Numbered from the stretch's first letter, positions 8,582 through 17,800 are shown. The stretch is DNA of 64,000 nucleotides from Pseudomonas sp. TMP9 (GCF_037943105.1 NZ_CP149803.1:2646001-2710000); one strand, 5' to 3'. The notes: generated by a model not told the origin, from the sequence alone. Translations and numbers: made by a program.

Positions 8582-9013
8582 ATGCATTACCGTCAACTCC
8601 CCAGCTCATGCAAACCCCTTGTTGAGGCGTTTTACCGCAGCCAACGCTCAGATATGCGCGCCAAGGGCAGCGACCAACTGTGGGTGGCTGAGGACAGAGC
8701 CATCACCGCCGCGCTGTGCCTGCACACTATCGCCGACGGTTATTGGCTGACCGGCCTACTGGTGGACGCGGCAAAACGCCGCCAAGGTGTGGCCCGGCAG
8801 TTGATCGAAACGGCCCTCGCCGATTGCACTTCAACCGTTTGGCTGTTTTGTGACCCAACACTGAACGACTTTTACCTACGCCAAGGCTTTACCCCCTGCA
8901 GCAATTTACCTCGGCCATTGGCTGAGCGGCTGGCGCGTTATCAGCGCCGTAAACCTTTATCGGCTTTTTCGCGAGGCCCTTTTATCGCTGGCTCAGTGCC
9001 TCCTGGTGCTTGA
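8582..9013 (+). CDS. GNAT-family N-acetyltransferase
   Basis: A 143 aa GNAT-fold acetyltransferase. The acetyl-CoA binding loop is LLVDAAKRRQGVARQLIETAL, with the R/Q-x-x-G-x-A signature, followed by the late motif LNDFYLRQGFTP. The start MHYRQLP is taken from the family layout; upstream in-frame codons extend only into non-conserved sequence. The substrate is unknown. The C-terminus (LARYQRRKPLSAFSRGPF) is typical of small Pseudomonas GNATs. The gene stands alone on the plus strand. Confidence 0.8.
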   Translation: MHYRQLPSSCKPLVEAFYRSQRSDMRAKGSDQLWVAEDRAITAALCLHTIADGYWLTGLLVDAAKRRQGVARQLIETALADCTSTVWLFCDPTLNDFYLRQGFTPCSNLPRPLAERLARYQRRKPLSAFSRGPFIAGSVPPGA

Positions 9014-9139
9014 GCCCTGACAGTTGATTATCCGAGCACAGTCATAGCACTTAGCTGGCCATACTGGCACTTTGCTCAACGTGGCTATTGCTATAGCCGG
9101 GCAAAGCTCTGCATGCTTGTGCGCAAGTAACCTCAAAGA

Positions 9140-10189
9140 ATGGCTAACTTTATGCGGATATCGCGGTTAATCAGTCGCCTGCGTAACGATTTCCAGCTGT
9201 CCATCATTACCCTGATGGGCTTTTTCGGCGTGATGGGTATAACCCCCTACGCGGTATACCGGCTAGCCACCGGTAACTACCTAGTCGGCGCCGTTGACGC
9301 ACTCATTGTTATCTCCACCATCACCGCAGTGTTTTACGCCTGGCGCACAGGGGATACGGTTAAACCAGGCATTTACCTGGCTGTGATTTTTTCTGCGGGC
9401 GCGACGCTGGTCGCCATTAACCTTAACGTCAACGGCCTGTTCTGGGTCTACCCAGTCATTCTTTTCAACTTTTTCATGGTGCCGCCCCGTCTGGCGTTGC
9501 TGTCCACTGTCTTGGTACTCACAACGCTGGCCGGTTATGGCCAACTAAAGCCCGGCTCGGTGTTTGAAAGCGACTATCAGATGGTTTCATTTTTGGTCAC
9601 CGGAATGATGGCCAGCACCCTCAGCTTCGTTTTCGCCTACCGCACTAACAACCAGCGCGACCAACTGCAACTGCTGGCTATTCATGACCCACTGACCGGC
9701 GCACGCAACCGCCGCGCGATGAATGAAGAGCTAAAAATTGCAGTCTCGCTCAAAAATCGTCACGGCAATAACTATGGCGCACTGGTTATGGACCTGGACC
9801 ATTTCAAACGGGTTAACGACAATTACGGCCACAAAGCGGGCGATCAAGTGTTAGTGGACTTTGTCGAGCTGATCAAAAATGCCTCTCGCCGAGAGGACCG
9901 GCTGTTCCGCTTCGGCGGCGAAGAATTCCTCCTGCTCTTGCCCAATACCGAAAGAGTCGGCCTACAGACTGCAGCGGGAAACCTGCACCAACACATTAAC
10001 CAGCACCTGCGGGGGCCGGGCGGCGCCGTGACCATGTCCGTCGGTGGCGCCATACTGCGTAGCGGTGAGCACTGGGAAGAGATGCTGCAACGTGCCGATC
10101 AACGTTTGTATCGCGCCAAGAGCGCGGGGCGTAACTGCATCGTACTCAACGACAACTGCGAAACCGCAGGCGTTACGCCGAGCGCCTAA
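9140..10189 (+). CDS. Membrane diguanylate cyclase (GGDEF)
   Basis: A 349 aa predicted diguanylate cyclase making c-di-GMP from two GTP. About six hydrophobic segments fill residues 15-175, with no recognisable periplasmic sensor domain. The GGDEF domain follows (ANALTGA-like HDPLTGARNRRAM, then VMDLDHFKRVNDNYGHKAGDQVL) with active-site Gly259-Gly-Glu-Glu-Phe263. An RRED motif at 250-253 sits five residues before it and matches the RxxD product-inhibition site, so the enzyme should be feedback-controlled. The start is the ATG at 9140; a second ATG four codons on is also possible. There is no EAL domain. Confidence 0.92.
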   Translation: MANFMRISRLISRLRNDFQLSIITLMGFFGVMGITPYAVYRLATGNYLVGAVDALIVISTITAVFYAWRTGDTVKPGIYLAVIFSAGATLVAINLNVNGLFWVYPVILFNFFMVPPRLALLSTVLVLTTLAGYGQLKPGSVFESDYQMVSFLVTGMMASTLSFVFAYRTNNQRDQLQLLAIHDPLTGARNRRAMNEELKIAVSLKNRHGNNYGALVMDLDHFKRVNDNYGHKAGDQVLVDFVELIKNASRREDRLFRFGGEEFLLLLPNTERVGLQTAAGNLHQHINQHLRGPGGAVTMSVGGAILRSGEHWEEMLQRADQRLYRAKSAGRNCIVLNDNCETAGVTPSA

Positions 10190-10307
10190 CTCCGCTGCTT
10201 ATTTTCGCTTAAAACTTACTGGGTAAAATGAACGCCCATTGCCCACAGCGCTGTAACAACTCGGTGCTGTCTGTGTCTATTGCCCACACCTACTCGAGAG
10301 CACTGCC

Positions 10308-10823
10308 ATGAAAAGACGCGCCCTGCTCAAGGCTGTAGCTTTGTTGCCAGCCCTGCCTCTACTCAGTCACGCCCCATTCAGCCTGGCGCAAGCCCTCGCC
10401 ATCAGCGTGACGCCACTGGACAAACCGCACAGTGCGTGGCGTGAGCTGCTTACGTCGGATGCGTATGCCGTGCTATTTGAGGAAGACACTGAAGCCCCAG
10501 GCAGCAGCCCGCTGAATCAAGAAAAACGCGAGGGCACCTATGCCTGCGCCGCCTGCTACCTGCCACTGTTTGCCAGCCAAGATAAGTATGAAAGCGGTAC
10601 CGGCTGGCCCAGCTTTACCCAACCGATTGCAGGCCACATGGGGCAAAAGCGCGACTTTAAGCTGTTCTTCCCGCGTACTGAATACCACTGCGCGCGTTGC
10701 GGTGGGCACCAGGGTCATGTCTTCGATGACGGCCCAAAACCGCGTGGCGAGCGCTGGTGCAATAATGGTGTGGCGTTGCGCTTTATCCCTGTAGGCGAAC
10801 CTTTACCTGAGTTGCGGAGTTGA
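10308..10823 (+). CDS. msrB: Exported peptide-methionine (R)-S-oxide reductase
   Basis: A 171 aa MsrB that reduces the R form of methionine sulfoxide. An N-terminal export signal (MKRRALLKAVALLPALPLL...SLAQA) places it in the periplasm; the KRR start is Tat-like but lacks a full SRRxFLK motif. The structural zinc Cys pairs are CAAC and CARC, and the catalytic Cys is Cys151 in ERWCNNGVALRF. The TGWPSF motif is intact. I see no clear resolving Cys near the usual position, so recycling may need a partner. The stop codon is two bases before the msrA start, so the two are translationally linked. Confidence 0.92.
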   Translation: MKRRALLKAVALLPALPLLSHAPFSLAQALAISVTPLDKPHSAWRELLTSDAYAVLFEEDTEAPGSSPLNQEKREGTYACAACYLPLFASQDKYESGTGWPSFTQPIAGHMGQKRDFKLFFPRTEYHCARCGGHQGHVFDDGPKPRGERWCNNGVALRFIPVGEPLPELRS

Positions 10824-10825
10824 AT

Positions 10826-11497
10826 ATGACGGCGACCACCACGTTGAGCAGTCGCCTGTTGGCCAGCTCAGTGCTAATCCTTGCGGGCCTATTGGCCGCT
10901 TGTGAACCGACAGCGGCGCAAGCAACCAAGCCACAACCCCAAGCACAAGCCAGCACACAGACGGTTGAGAACCCCGGCGTTGCGATCTTTGCAGGCGGCT
11001 GCTTTTGGTGCACAGAGTCAGACTTTGACAAGGTACCTGGGGTGATTGAAACCACCTCCGGCTACATTGGAGGGCATGTCGACAACCCTACCTATGAGCA
11101 AGTTTCCGCCGGCACCAGCGGCCATATTGAAGCGGTGCGTGTGCGCTTCGACCCCAGTAAAACCAGCTACGCGCAACTGCTAGAAGCCTTCTGGCCAACC
11201 ATTGACCCGGTGACGGCTAACGCCCAGTTCTGCGACCGCGGGCCGCAGTATCGCAGCGCGATCTTCTTCAGCAATGCAGCAGAACAGCAGCAAGCTGAAG
11301 CCTCCAAGGACGCACTGCAGAAATCCGCCCGCCTGCCCGCGCCAGTGGTCACAGAACTTCTCGCCGCCAGCACCTTTTATCCGGCTGAGGACTACCACCA
11401 GGACTATTACCTGCGTAATCCACTGCGCTACACCTACTACCGCAATGGCTGCGGCCGCGACCAACGTTTAGAGCAGCTCTGGGGCAAAAAGCCCTAG
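10826..11497 (+). CDS. msrA: Lipoprotein peptide-methionine (S)-S-oxide reductase
   Basis: A 223 aa MsrA that reduces the S form of methionine sulfoxide. The N-terminus is a lipoprotein signal with lipobox LLAAC, so the enzyme should be membrane-anchored in the periplasm. The catalytic motif is GGCFWC, with nucleophile Cys59; other family blocks are VPGVIETTSGYIGG, YEQVSAGTSGHIEAV and FYPAEDYHQDYY. A Cys near the C-terminus (NGCGRDQ) could be the resolving residue. The ATG (10826) has GCGGAG about 8 bases upstream and lies two bases after the msrB stop. Together they form a two-gene unit covering both sulfoxide isomers. Confidence 0.93.
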   Translation: MTATTTLSSRLLASSVLILAGLLAACEPTAAQATKPQPQAQASTQTVENPGVAIFAGGCFWCTESDFDKVPGVIETTSGYIGGHVDNPTYEQVSAGTSGHIEAVRVRFDPSKTSYAQLLEAFWPTIDPVTANAQFCDRGPQYRSAIFFSNAAEQQQAEASKDALQKSARLPAPVVTELLAASTFYPAEDYHQDYYLRNPLRYTYYRNGCGRDQRLEQLWGKKP

Positions 11498-11523
11498 CCA
11501 CCAGCACCTGCAGGTACCCGCAG

Positions 11524-11550
11524 CCGGCTGATGCTCAAGCATTCAGCCGG
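11524..11550 (+). other. Hairpin after msrA
   Basis: CCGGCTGA and TCAGCCGG form an 8-bp stem, extended by TGC/GCA around a TCAA loop. It lies shortly after the msrA stop codon. It has no T-run, so it is at best a weak or Rho-assisted terminator. Confidence 0.35.
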
Positions 11551-11618
11551 TGATTCAACAAGGCGGCAGTGGCCTTATCCGCTAAGGTTAAGCCCACCTG
11601 TACCTCAGTGAGTGCGTT

Positions 11619-12056
11619 ATGGCCCCGTTGAAACCCCTGTTCAAACTGACGTCGTTGCTGGCGCTGAGCGGCTGGCTAATGCTGGTCTGCTTGCCATTTT
11701 GGCCATATACCGATGAACTGGTATTGGCTCTCAGCGTGGTGCTGCTGGCCATCGTCTATAGCTGGCTGTTATTTGTCGCCATGCGCCAGCGCCCCGAACC
11801 CGGCAGCGGCAAGCCAGGCTTCTTCAGTTTGGGCGGGGTGCTTTCATTGCTGCGCCAACCCACCGCCGCGTTAGCCGCATGGATACATATCCTGGCTTTC
11901 GATCTGGTGGTGGGGCTGTATATCCGCCACGAAGGCGCTATCGCGGGCATCAGTCACTGGGCACTGCTGCCTTGCTATGTGCTAACCCTGATGTTCGGAC
12001 CGCTAGGCTTGCTGGCCTTTTTAGCGCTGCGCTGGGGCTTGGCTCTAGCCGCCTGA
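11619..12056 (+). CDS. ABA4-like (DUF4281) integral membrane protein
   Basis: A 145 aa membrane protein with four hydrophobic segments (about residues 10-30, 35-53, 83-102 and 115-140). The segment AAWIHILAFDLVVGLYIRHEG matches the conserved core of the ABA4/DUF4281 family (W-x-H-x-x-x-x-D-x-x-x-G). ABA4 in plants is needed for neoxanthin synthesis; the bacterial members have no established role. The start ATG lacks a strong ribosome-binding site. It ends two bases before the convergent next gene. Confidence 0.75.
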   Translation: MAPLKPLFKLTSLLALSGWLMLVCLPFWPYTDELVLALSVVLLAIVYSWLLFVAMRQRPEPGSGKPGFFSLGGVLSLLRQPTAALAAWIHILAFDLVVGLYIRHEGAIAGISHWALLPCYVLTLMFGPLGLLAFLALRWGLALAA

Positions 12057-12057
12057 G

Positions 12058-12393
12058 TTAGCGGCTGCGCTCTAGGTATTGCGTGCTTTTACCTGGGTAC
12101 TGCTGCACGCGATAACCACTAGGGTACTCAATCGACTGTTTGATCGAGCCACGGCTTTCTACCGATTGGCTGCCATAACGCTGCTCATGACGCTGCAACC
12201 CCTCAGGTAAACGCTGCCCGCCATACAGGTTGTGGTTCTCTATGGCTTGCGAGCTGCCGACACTGCCACTGGCACCGGGGCTGATATAGGTTTTAGGGAT
12301 GACCCGCAGCGTCTGCGGGGTTTGTGGCTCGGCATACAACGGAGCGACTAACAACAGCCCCAGCAAGCCGACGACATATCGACAAAGCATCAT
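12058..12393 (-). CDS. Small secreted hypothetical protein
   Basis: A protein of about 111 aa with a clear signal peptide (LCRYVVGLLGLLLVAPLYA, cleaved before EPQT). The mature part is polar, rich in Gln, Ser, Gly and Tyr, with repeated Tyr-Gly/Tyr-Pro pairs. No family is recognised. Three ATG codons in tandem open the frame; AGAGG sits 5 bases before the second, which I chose. A periplasmic location is inferred. It converges with the ABA4-like gene and is divergent from the nuclease gene. Confidence 0.6.
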   Translation of the reverse strand: MMLCRYVVGLLGLLLVAPLYAEPQTPQTLRVIPKTYISPGASGSVGSSQAIENHNLYGGQRLPEGLQRHEQRYGSQSVESRGSIKQSIEYPSGYRVQQYPGKSTQYLERSR

Positions 12394-12600
12394 CATAACC
12401 TCTGCATTCTTAACGCGAATCGAACGTGAAGTGTTGGCAGGACGAACACACCTGCAGTTGCGAGCACCGATCTTAACCTCGCATGCTCGGGCATTCACAA
12501 CCCAGCCTTGTTACGTTTCGCGATACCCGTCCCGCTTAATACAGCGTGCATTGTTTATCATCACCGGCTCTATGTTTGCATACTGAGCAGTGCCCACCCG

Positions 12601-13137
12601 ATGATTATCCGCACCTTTTTATTACTGCTTGTCAGCCTGCCAAGCTGGGCCGTTGCTGACTCACTCACCTGCAGAGTGGTCACTGTCAGCGAAGGGGACA
12701 CCTTCACCTGCCTGACGACTGACAACGCACGACTGCGCGTTCGCCTTGCAGAAATCGACGCTCCCGAGCGTAAACAGCCTTATGGCGCCGAAGCCAGACA
12801 AGCACTCGCCGAACTGGTGCTTGAAAAGCAGGTAGTGCTGCAGGTACACGAGGTGGATCGCTACCGTCGCACGCTGGCGCGCGTCTATGTCGGCAACCTT
12901 GATGTGAATTATGTTTTAGTCGAACAAGGCGCCGCCTGGGCCTATACCCAGCAACTGAAGGACGAAAAACTGAACGATGCGCAAACACTTGCCAGAAATA
13001 TGGGCAAAGGTCTGTGGCGGCTACCCGCTGAAGCTATCGTGGCGCCTTGGGAATGGCGCTACGCCGGCAGAATTTCTGCGCCGCAAAAAACCAAACCGAG
13101 CCGACCTGCATCATTTTCACAGTTTGCTGAGCCGTAA
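12601..13137 (+). CDS. Exported staphylococcal-nuclease-like endonuclease
   Basis: A 178 aa thermonuclease-fold protein with a signal peptide (MIIRTFLLLLVSLPSWAVA). Catalytic residues map well onto staphylococcal nuclease: Arg48 and Glu56 in RVRLAEIDAPE, and Arg90 in DRYRRTLARVY. The metal-site Asp of the first strand is in SEGDTF. The C-terminal WRYAGR is typical of Gram-negative members. It should cut DNA or RNA in the periplasm or outside the cell. The start at MIIR is chosen for the signal peptide; the 31-residue upstream extension overlaps non-coding sequence and is not convincing. Confidence 0.85.
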   Translation: MIIRTFLLLLVSLPSWAVADSLTCRVVTVSEGDTFTCLTTDNARLRVRLAEIDAPERKQPYGAEARQALAELVLEKQVVLQVHEVDRYRRTLARVYVGNLDVNYVLVEQGAAWAYTQQLKDEKLNDAQTLARNMGKGLWRLPAEAIVAPWEWRYAGRISAPQKTKPSRPASFSQFAEP

Positions 13138-13284
13138 CTGCCGAGCCAATTTCCTTATTGAGCGCGGCGCATACAGCTAGAACACCGCCCTCACCTGCCC
13201 AGCGTCACGTCGCCGCCCCGCGCCTTTGCATGCTGACATTGCACATGCATTGCGGATCGCTCATCTATTAGGCGGTATTCATAT

Positions 13285-14127
13285 TCAGTTGCTGGGCAGT
13301 TCGATACGGTCTTCGAGGATCACGATACGACCCTGCTTGTATAAACCGCCGATGGCTTTCTTGAAGTTGCCTTTGCTGACCCGAAACAGCCCGGCAATTT
13401 CTTCAGGTGAGCTTTTGTCATTCACCTTAAGTACGCCATCGTGCTCGCGCAGCTTGGCCAGGATCTGCTCACCCAAACTGCTGGCGGCTTCTTGGCCAAC
13501 CGGCTGCAGGCTCAGGCTAATTTTGCCGTCGGCACGCACTTCTTTGATAAAGCCTTTTTCCTGCATGCCGCTGCGCAGAAACTTGAACAGCTCATTTTTA
13601 TGGATCAGGCCCCAATGCTTGCCGTTGATGATGGCCTTGAAGCCCATATCGGTCGCCTCTGCCACCAGCAGGTCAACGGCCTCACCCTCGGTGTAATTAG
13701 CTGGCACATTGTCCAAATAACGGTCCAGGCGGGCGGTGGCGGTAATACGCTTGCTGCGTTTGTCGAGGAACACGTGCACCACACAATAATCACCCACTTG
13801 CAGCGGACGTTTTTCTTCGGAGTGCGGCAGCAATAAATCTTTCGGCAAACCCCAATTAAGGAACAAGCCCACGCGGTTTATATCCACGACCTTCAAACTG
13901 GCAAAACCACCCACCTGAACTTTTGGCGTTTCAGTGGTGGCAATCAATTTGTCTTCACTGTCCAAGTAAATAAAGACGTTCAACCAGTCTTCCACTTCAC
14001 TTGGGGTATCGCTTGGGATATAGCGTTTGGGCAATAGAATTTCGCCCTCCGCGCCGCCATCCAAGTACAAGCCGAAGTCGGTATGCTTCAAGACCTGCAA
14101 ACTATTCATTCGTCCAATTACAGCCAT
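13285..14127 (-). CDS. CvfB-like S1-domain RNA-binding protein
   Basis: A 280 aa protein of the CvfB / YitL family. It carries tandem S1-like beta-barrels (repeats such as FGLYLDGGAEGEILLPKRY, VGLFLNWGLPKDLLLPHSE and MGFKAIINGKHWGLIHKNEL) followed by a winged-helix end (SSPEEIAGLFRVSKGNFKKAIGGLYKQGRI). In Gram-positives CvfB binds RNA and affects virulence gene expression; a regulatory or translational role here is inferred. The start is MAVIGRMNSL, with GAGGG about 10-12 bases upstream. Transcription starts in the gap shared with the divergent 62 aa gene. Confidence 0.88.
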   Translation of the reverse strand: MAVIGRMNSLQVLKHTDFGLYLDGGAEGEILLPKRYIPSDTPSEVEDWLNVFIYLDSEDKLIATTETPKVQVGGFASLKVVDINRVGLFLNWGLPKDLLLPHSEEKRPLQVGDYCVVHVFLDKRSKRITATARLDRYLDNVPANYTEGEAVDLLVAEATDMGFKAIINGKHWGLIHKNELFKFLRSGMQEKGFIKEVRADGKISLSLQPVGQEAASSLGEQILAKLREHDGVLKVNDKSSPEEIAGLFRVSKGNFKKAIGGLYKQGRIVILEDRIELPSN

Positions 14128-14448
14128 GATGCTCAACCCTCAATGCCAGGCCGGCATTCTAGCCGACTCGCCCCTGAATTTCTCGGCCTAGCGGCTGCGA
14201 GTATTGGCTGAGTGGCCGCTTCGAGGGTATTCCGACCAGTGGCTCAAGCGCTGCCGAAAACCAAGCTGAAAGCCCGGCCGCCCATTGTATTTCTGACAAA
14301 ACAGTTACTTACTGGTCTTTTTGATAACCGCCCAGGCCCTCTGCAGAATAATCCCCGAACACACTTATACATCCGGGCTGTATTTGCCAAGCAATTGTCA
14401 AGTATTTCGAGTATTATGCGCGGCCCAAATTAATTTTTGAGTAGGTCT

Positions 14449-14637
14449 ATGGCCGTCATGCGCGTAAAAGCATCTAACAGCAAACCCAAGCCGGCTCCAG
14501 CCGTGGAAACCAGCGCCTCAATCGACACCCAGATTGAAGCCTTCCTGAAATCCGGCGGGGAAATTCAACAAATTGCCAAAGGCGTAAGCGGCCAGGTGTA
14601 CGGCACCACCAAGCAGATCACCATCGGCAAAAAATAA
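14449..14637 (+). CDS. Small conserved hypothetical protein (62 aa)
   Basis: A 62 aa protein with a basic, Lys/Pro/Ala-rich, probably disordered N-terminus and a short ordered part (SIDTQIEAFLKSGGEIQQIAKGVSG). I recall near-identical short proteins across Pseudomonas, without known function. The pattern of a helix followed by GGEIQQI is shared with other small proteins of this genus. The start MAVMRVK has GAGTAGG about 5 bases upstream; a codon 12 bases earlier is less likely. It stands alone. Confidence 0.72.
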   Translation: MAVMRVKASNSKPKPAPAVETSASIDTQIEAFLKSGGEIQQIAKGVSGQVYGTTKQITIGKK

Positions 14638-14844
14638 CGCTTTCTGGCCACGCAGCGCTTTGCTCGCAATGACAAGGCGCTGGCCAGTGCATTAACCCTC
14701 ACCTTTCGAAACTAATTGTTCGGCCTTTTGCGCAGCATCCTCTGGTGCTTATCACAGCCTTGTTTCAGAATCATGACAGCCCGCACTTTGCGGCTGATCC
14801 GGCATTGCCGTTACTGAACAATAGCAATTGCCCCAGGAGTACTC

Positions 14845-17067
14845 GTGCGCATTACCCGCGATTGGCTGCGACATCCCTCCAGCACCCTGCTCGCCCTTGG
14901 TTTGCTGCTATTGATTTTGCCGTTACTCAGCCGCTACCTACTGGGCTGGTCACACGCCTACGGCTATCTGTCTGATCTGGCAATTGGCAGCCTGCTGCTG
15001 GTTGTCCTGCATCAACGCTCTTGGTGGTTGAGTGCGCCCCTCCTCTTGGTGTGGGGCATCTTTACCTTGAGTACCGCAGAACTGGTCAATGCTGTGGGGC
15101 GCATGCCCGAGCCCGGCGATTTACAGTTCTTGAGTGACGCCCAGTTCGTCAGCCATTCAACCCAAGGCGGCGGTTTGAGTCAGCCCCTGCTGGGCCTGGC
15201 CATGACGGTTCTAGCTGCACTCTACCTGGGGCTGCACGCTTGGCAGAGGCCTCGGCGCAGCGCGCCTCTTGCGCGGGCTTGGCTGCTGCTGCCGCTGTCA
15301 CTGTTTGCAGTGCACAGCGTCGGTCAGCAGTTTAAACCCAGCGAGGCAGACCAATGGCTGCAGTTCAATCTGCCGCATAAACTGCTGGCGGAAAGCACCA
15401 GCAGTGGCCAACAACACCTGGCCGACTGGCTGGCCGGGGATGAACCGAGCAGCCCACCTGATATCAGCGGCCTTAACCAACTCGACTTAAATGGCACGCC
15501 ACTGCTCAAGCAGGCCGGCAGCGCCCGTAACGTACTGATCATTACCCTTGAAGGTGTCACCGGGGCGTACCTGCAAGCCAGTCGCCAAGCCATCGGCAGC
15601 CGCTACGACGAAGACCCGATGCCACGCCTGAGCCAGTGGGCCGAGCGCGGCATGCTCACCACCGATTATGTGCTGCACGGCCATCAGACCATTCGCGGGC
15701 TCTACGCCATGCTCTGTGGCGACTACAACAAACTCGACTCCGGCACGCCGAAGGGCGTCGAACTACTCAATAACCCCGCTCGCAGCGAGCAGTGCCTACC
15801 CGCGCAATTGCGTGAACGTGGCCTGAGCACCCACTTTCTGCAAGGTGCCGGGCTGCGCTTTATGGCCAAAGACCAAATCATGCCGCAGATGGGCTTTGAC
15901 AAGACCCACGGCCGTGACTGGTTTACCAATAAGCCCTATATCGAATTCCCTTGGGGCATGGACGACAAGGCTTATTTCGAAGGGGCACTGGGCTACGTCA
16001 AGCAACTGCGCAGTAAGCGCCAACCGTGGATGCTGACCTTACTGACCGTAGGCACTCACCAGCCCTATTCAGCCCCACAGGACTACCTAGACCGGCACCC
16101 CAACGCCAAGCTGGCAGCCATTGCCTATTTGGATGACGCCGTCGCCGACTTCCTAACGGCGCTGGAAAAACAGGGCGTAATGAAAGACACCTTGGTGATC
16201 GTCACCTCGGATGAATCCCATGGGCTGGAAAACGTGCGCCTGGCTTCAGCTTGGGGCTTCAACCTGCTATTGGCGCCCGAGCAGGCGCAACTGCCAGCAC
16301 TGAAAAAGGGGGTCTACGGCCATGTTGACCTGACCGCTTCGGTGCTTGACTACTTCGCCTTCCCCGTACCGAGCACCATTGCTGGACGATCGCTGCTGCG
16401 TGACTACGCCAGCGGCCGGGAGATTATCTCGTATACCAATGGCCTGCTGCGCCAACATGACGGCAAAGGCACGCTGACCGAATGCGACTTCCAGAGTGTT
16501 TGTCGGCGCTATGCCAGCCCCGGCTTTATCGCCGACACCGCGCGCTATTTAGGACGTTTTACCGGTCAGCCGGCGCGCCTAGTTGGCCAGCGCGCGAGCT
16601 TACTCGACCAATCATTGAGCAGTGGCGAGGCCGAACAGCGCTATCAGTTCGCCAGCAAGCGGCCGATCAAACTCAAACCCAGCACCAGTGATGACTGGGC
16701 GGATAATTTGGTGGGCGCGCAGTACCTGACCTTGGGCGAAGACACGCAGACTACTGTGACCCTGAAAATCCGCGCCCTGAGCATGGATAAGCGCGGAGCC
16801 ACGCTGCAATTGAAGACCAAGGAATACGACCGCAACGTCGACTTGCCGATCCCCGCGCTGCCATTGTTGACCCGCGACAAACCGGTCGAGATCAGCTTTA
16901 CCTTCGACAACCCAGCCGCGCGCAAAGCATTTTCTTTCCACCTACTTGGCCAAGGCCAGGGTGCCATCGAGATTGTTGATTTCAGCGTTAGCAGCACGCC
17001 GCTGCCGACCGAGGCAAAACTCCTGGCCACGCAGGAAACTCTCGACGAAATCGTTCCGATGCCATAA
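14845..17067 (+). CDS. LTA synthase-like membrane phosphotransferase (alkaline phosphatase superfamily)
   Basis: A 740 aa membrane protein of the sulfatase / LTA synthase group. The GTG start has AGGAG 6 bases upstream. About five N-terminal membrane helices (to about residue 160) precede a periplasmic catalytic domain: NVLIITLEGVTGAYL supplies the first metal site, GHQTIRGLYAMLCGDY the candidate Thr nucleophile, and VIVTSDESHGLEN the late metal site (usual DH replaced by ES-H). A C-terminal beta-rich domain of about 170 residues is extra. Relatives transfer phosphoglycerol or phosphoethanolamine to membrane glycans or lipids; the acceptor here is unknown. Confidence 0.82.
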   Translation: MRITRDWLRHPSSTLLALGLLLLILPLLSRYLLGWSHAYGYLSDLAIGSLLLVVLHQRSWWLSAPLLLVWGIFTLSTAELVNAVGRMPEPGDLQFLSDAQFVSHSTQGGGLSQPLLGLAMTVLAALYLGLHAWQRPRRSAPLARAWLLLPLSLFAVHSVGQQFKPSEADQWLQFNLPHKLLAESTSSGQQHLADWLAGDEPSSPPDISGLNQLDLNGTPLLKQAGSARNVLIITLEGVTGAYLQASRQAIGSRYDEDPMPRLSQWAERGMLTTDYVLHGHQTIRGLYAMLCGDYNKLDSGTPKGVELLNNPARSEQCLPAQLRERGLSTHFLQGAGLRFMAKDQIMPQMGFDKTHGRDWFTNKPYIEFPWGMDDKAYFEGALGYVKQLRSKRQPWMLTLLTVGTHQPYSAPQDYLDRHPNAKLAAIAYLDDAVADFLTALEKQGVMKDTLVIVTSDESHGLENVRLASAWGFNLLLAPEQAQLPALKKGVYGHVDLTASVLDYFAFPVPSTIAGRSLLRDYASGREIISYTNGLLRQHDGKGTLTECDFQSVCRRYASPGFIADTARYLGRFTGQPARLVGQRASLLDQSLSSGEAEQRYQFASKRPIKLKPSTSDDWADNLVGAQYLTLGEDTQTTVTLKIRALSMDKRGATLQLKTKEYDRNVDLPIPALPLLTRDKPVEISFTFDNPAARKAFSFHLLGQGQGAIEIVDFSVSSTPLPTEAKLLATQETLDEIVPMP

Positions 17068-17077
17068 CCAATTACCG

Positions 17078-17800
17078 TCAGTGCATCGCGTAACGGCGCT
17101 CGATAGCCGTGTACTCGCCGCTCAGGCGAATTGCCGCTAAGCCCTGATTGAAGCGCACGCAATCGGCCTGTTGGCGGCAACCGAGTTTGTAATCGGTGGC
17201 TGCAAAAATCGGATACAGGATCAATGCCTGGGTCACATCAACCTGCGTATACACCTCGCGATTGAAGTAACGCAGGATGCGCATATCAGTCACCACCACA
17301 TCCACCCGACCACTATAGAGCATGCGATTACGGGCAATCTGGAAGGCTTCTTCGCGGTAACGCGGGTTCGCTTCAGTCATGGCCTGATATTCGTTACCCA
17401 GCAGTAACCGCGCACGTTGAAAGGCGTTTACCGAGTAGCGCGCCAGGTCGCTGATGCGCTGGATATCCAGGTTTCGCGAGCGCAAGGCCACGGCGACATT
17501 TTGGTAGCGAATATAGGTATCCGAATAATAAATGGCCCCGCCACTGCTCTCATTGGTGGTGGCCATAACGTCAATTTGGTCCTTACTGAGCATCCGGTTC
17601 AGGCGCTCCATGGGCGCGTAATACGCCACCGGCTCCAAACCGCCGCGTTTAGCGGCAGCCATCACGATGTCGTACTCAAGCCCGCGGGCTTCATTCTCGA
17701 AGATATAGGGCGGCTTATGCGAACCAAAACCAACCCGCAGGCTTTGCGCTGATACCGCCACGCTGCATAACAACAAACACCAGACCCACAACCACTTCAT
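17078..17800 (-). CDS. Periplasmic amino-acid-binding-like protein (SBP family 3)
   Basis: A 240 aa exported binding protein. The signal peptide is KWLWVWCLLLCSVAVSAQS. The mature start LRVGFGSHKPPYIFENEARGLEYDIVMAAAKRGG is the standard family 3 opening, followed by DVMATTN and VDVVVTDMRI. No ABC permease genes are adjacent. Such orphan proteins are common in Pseudomonas and may act as ligand sensors. The start MKWLW is chosen for the signal peptide. It converges on the membrane phosphotransferase gene with 10 bases between. Confidence 0.85.
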   Translation of the reverse strand: MKWLWVWCLLLCSVAVSAQSLRVGFGSHKPPYIFENEARGLEYDIVMAAAKRGGLEPVAYYAPMERLNRMLSKDQIDVMATTNESSGGAIYYSDTYIRYQNVAVALRSRNLDIQRISDLARYSVNAFQRARLLLGNEYQAMTEANPRYREEAFQIARNRMLYSGRVDVVVTDMRILRYFNREVYTQVDVTQALILYPIFAATDYKLGCRQQADCVRFNQGLAAIRLSGEYTAIERRYAMH

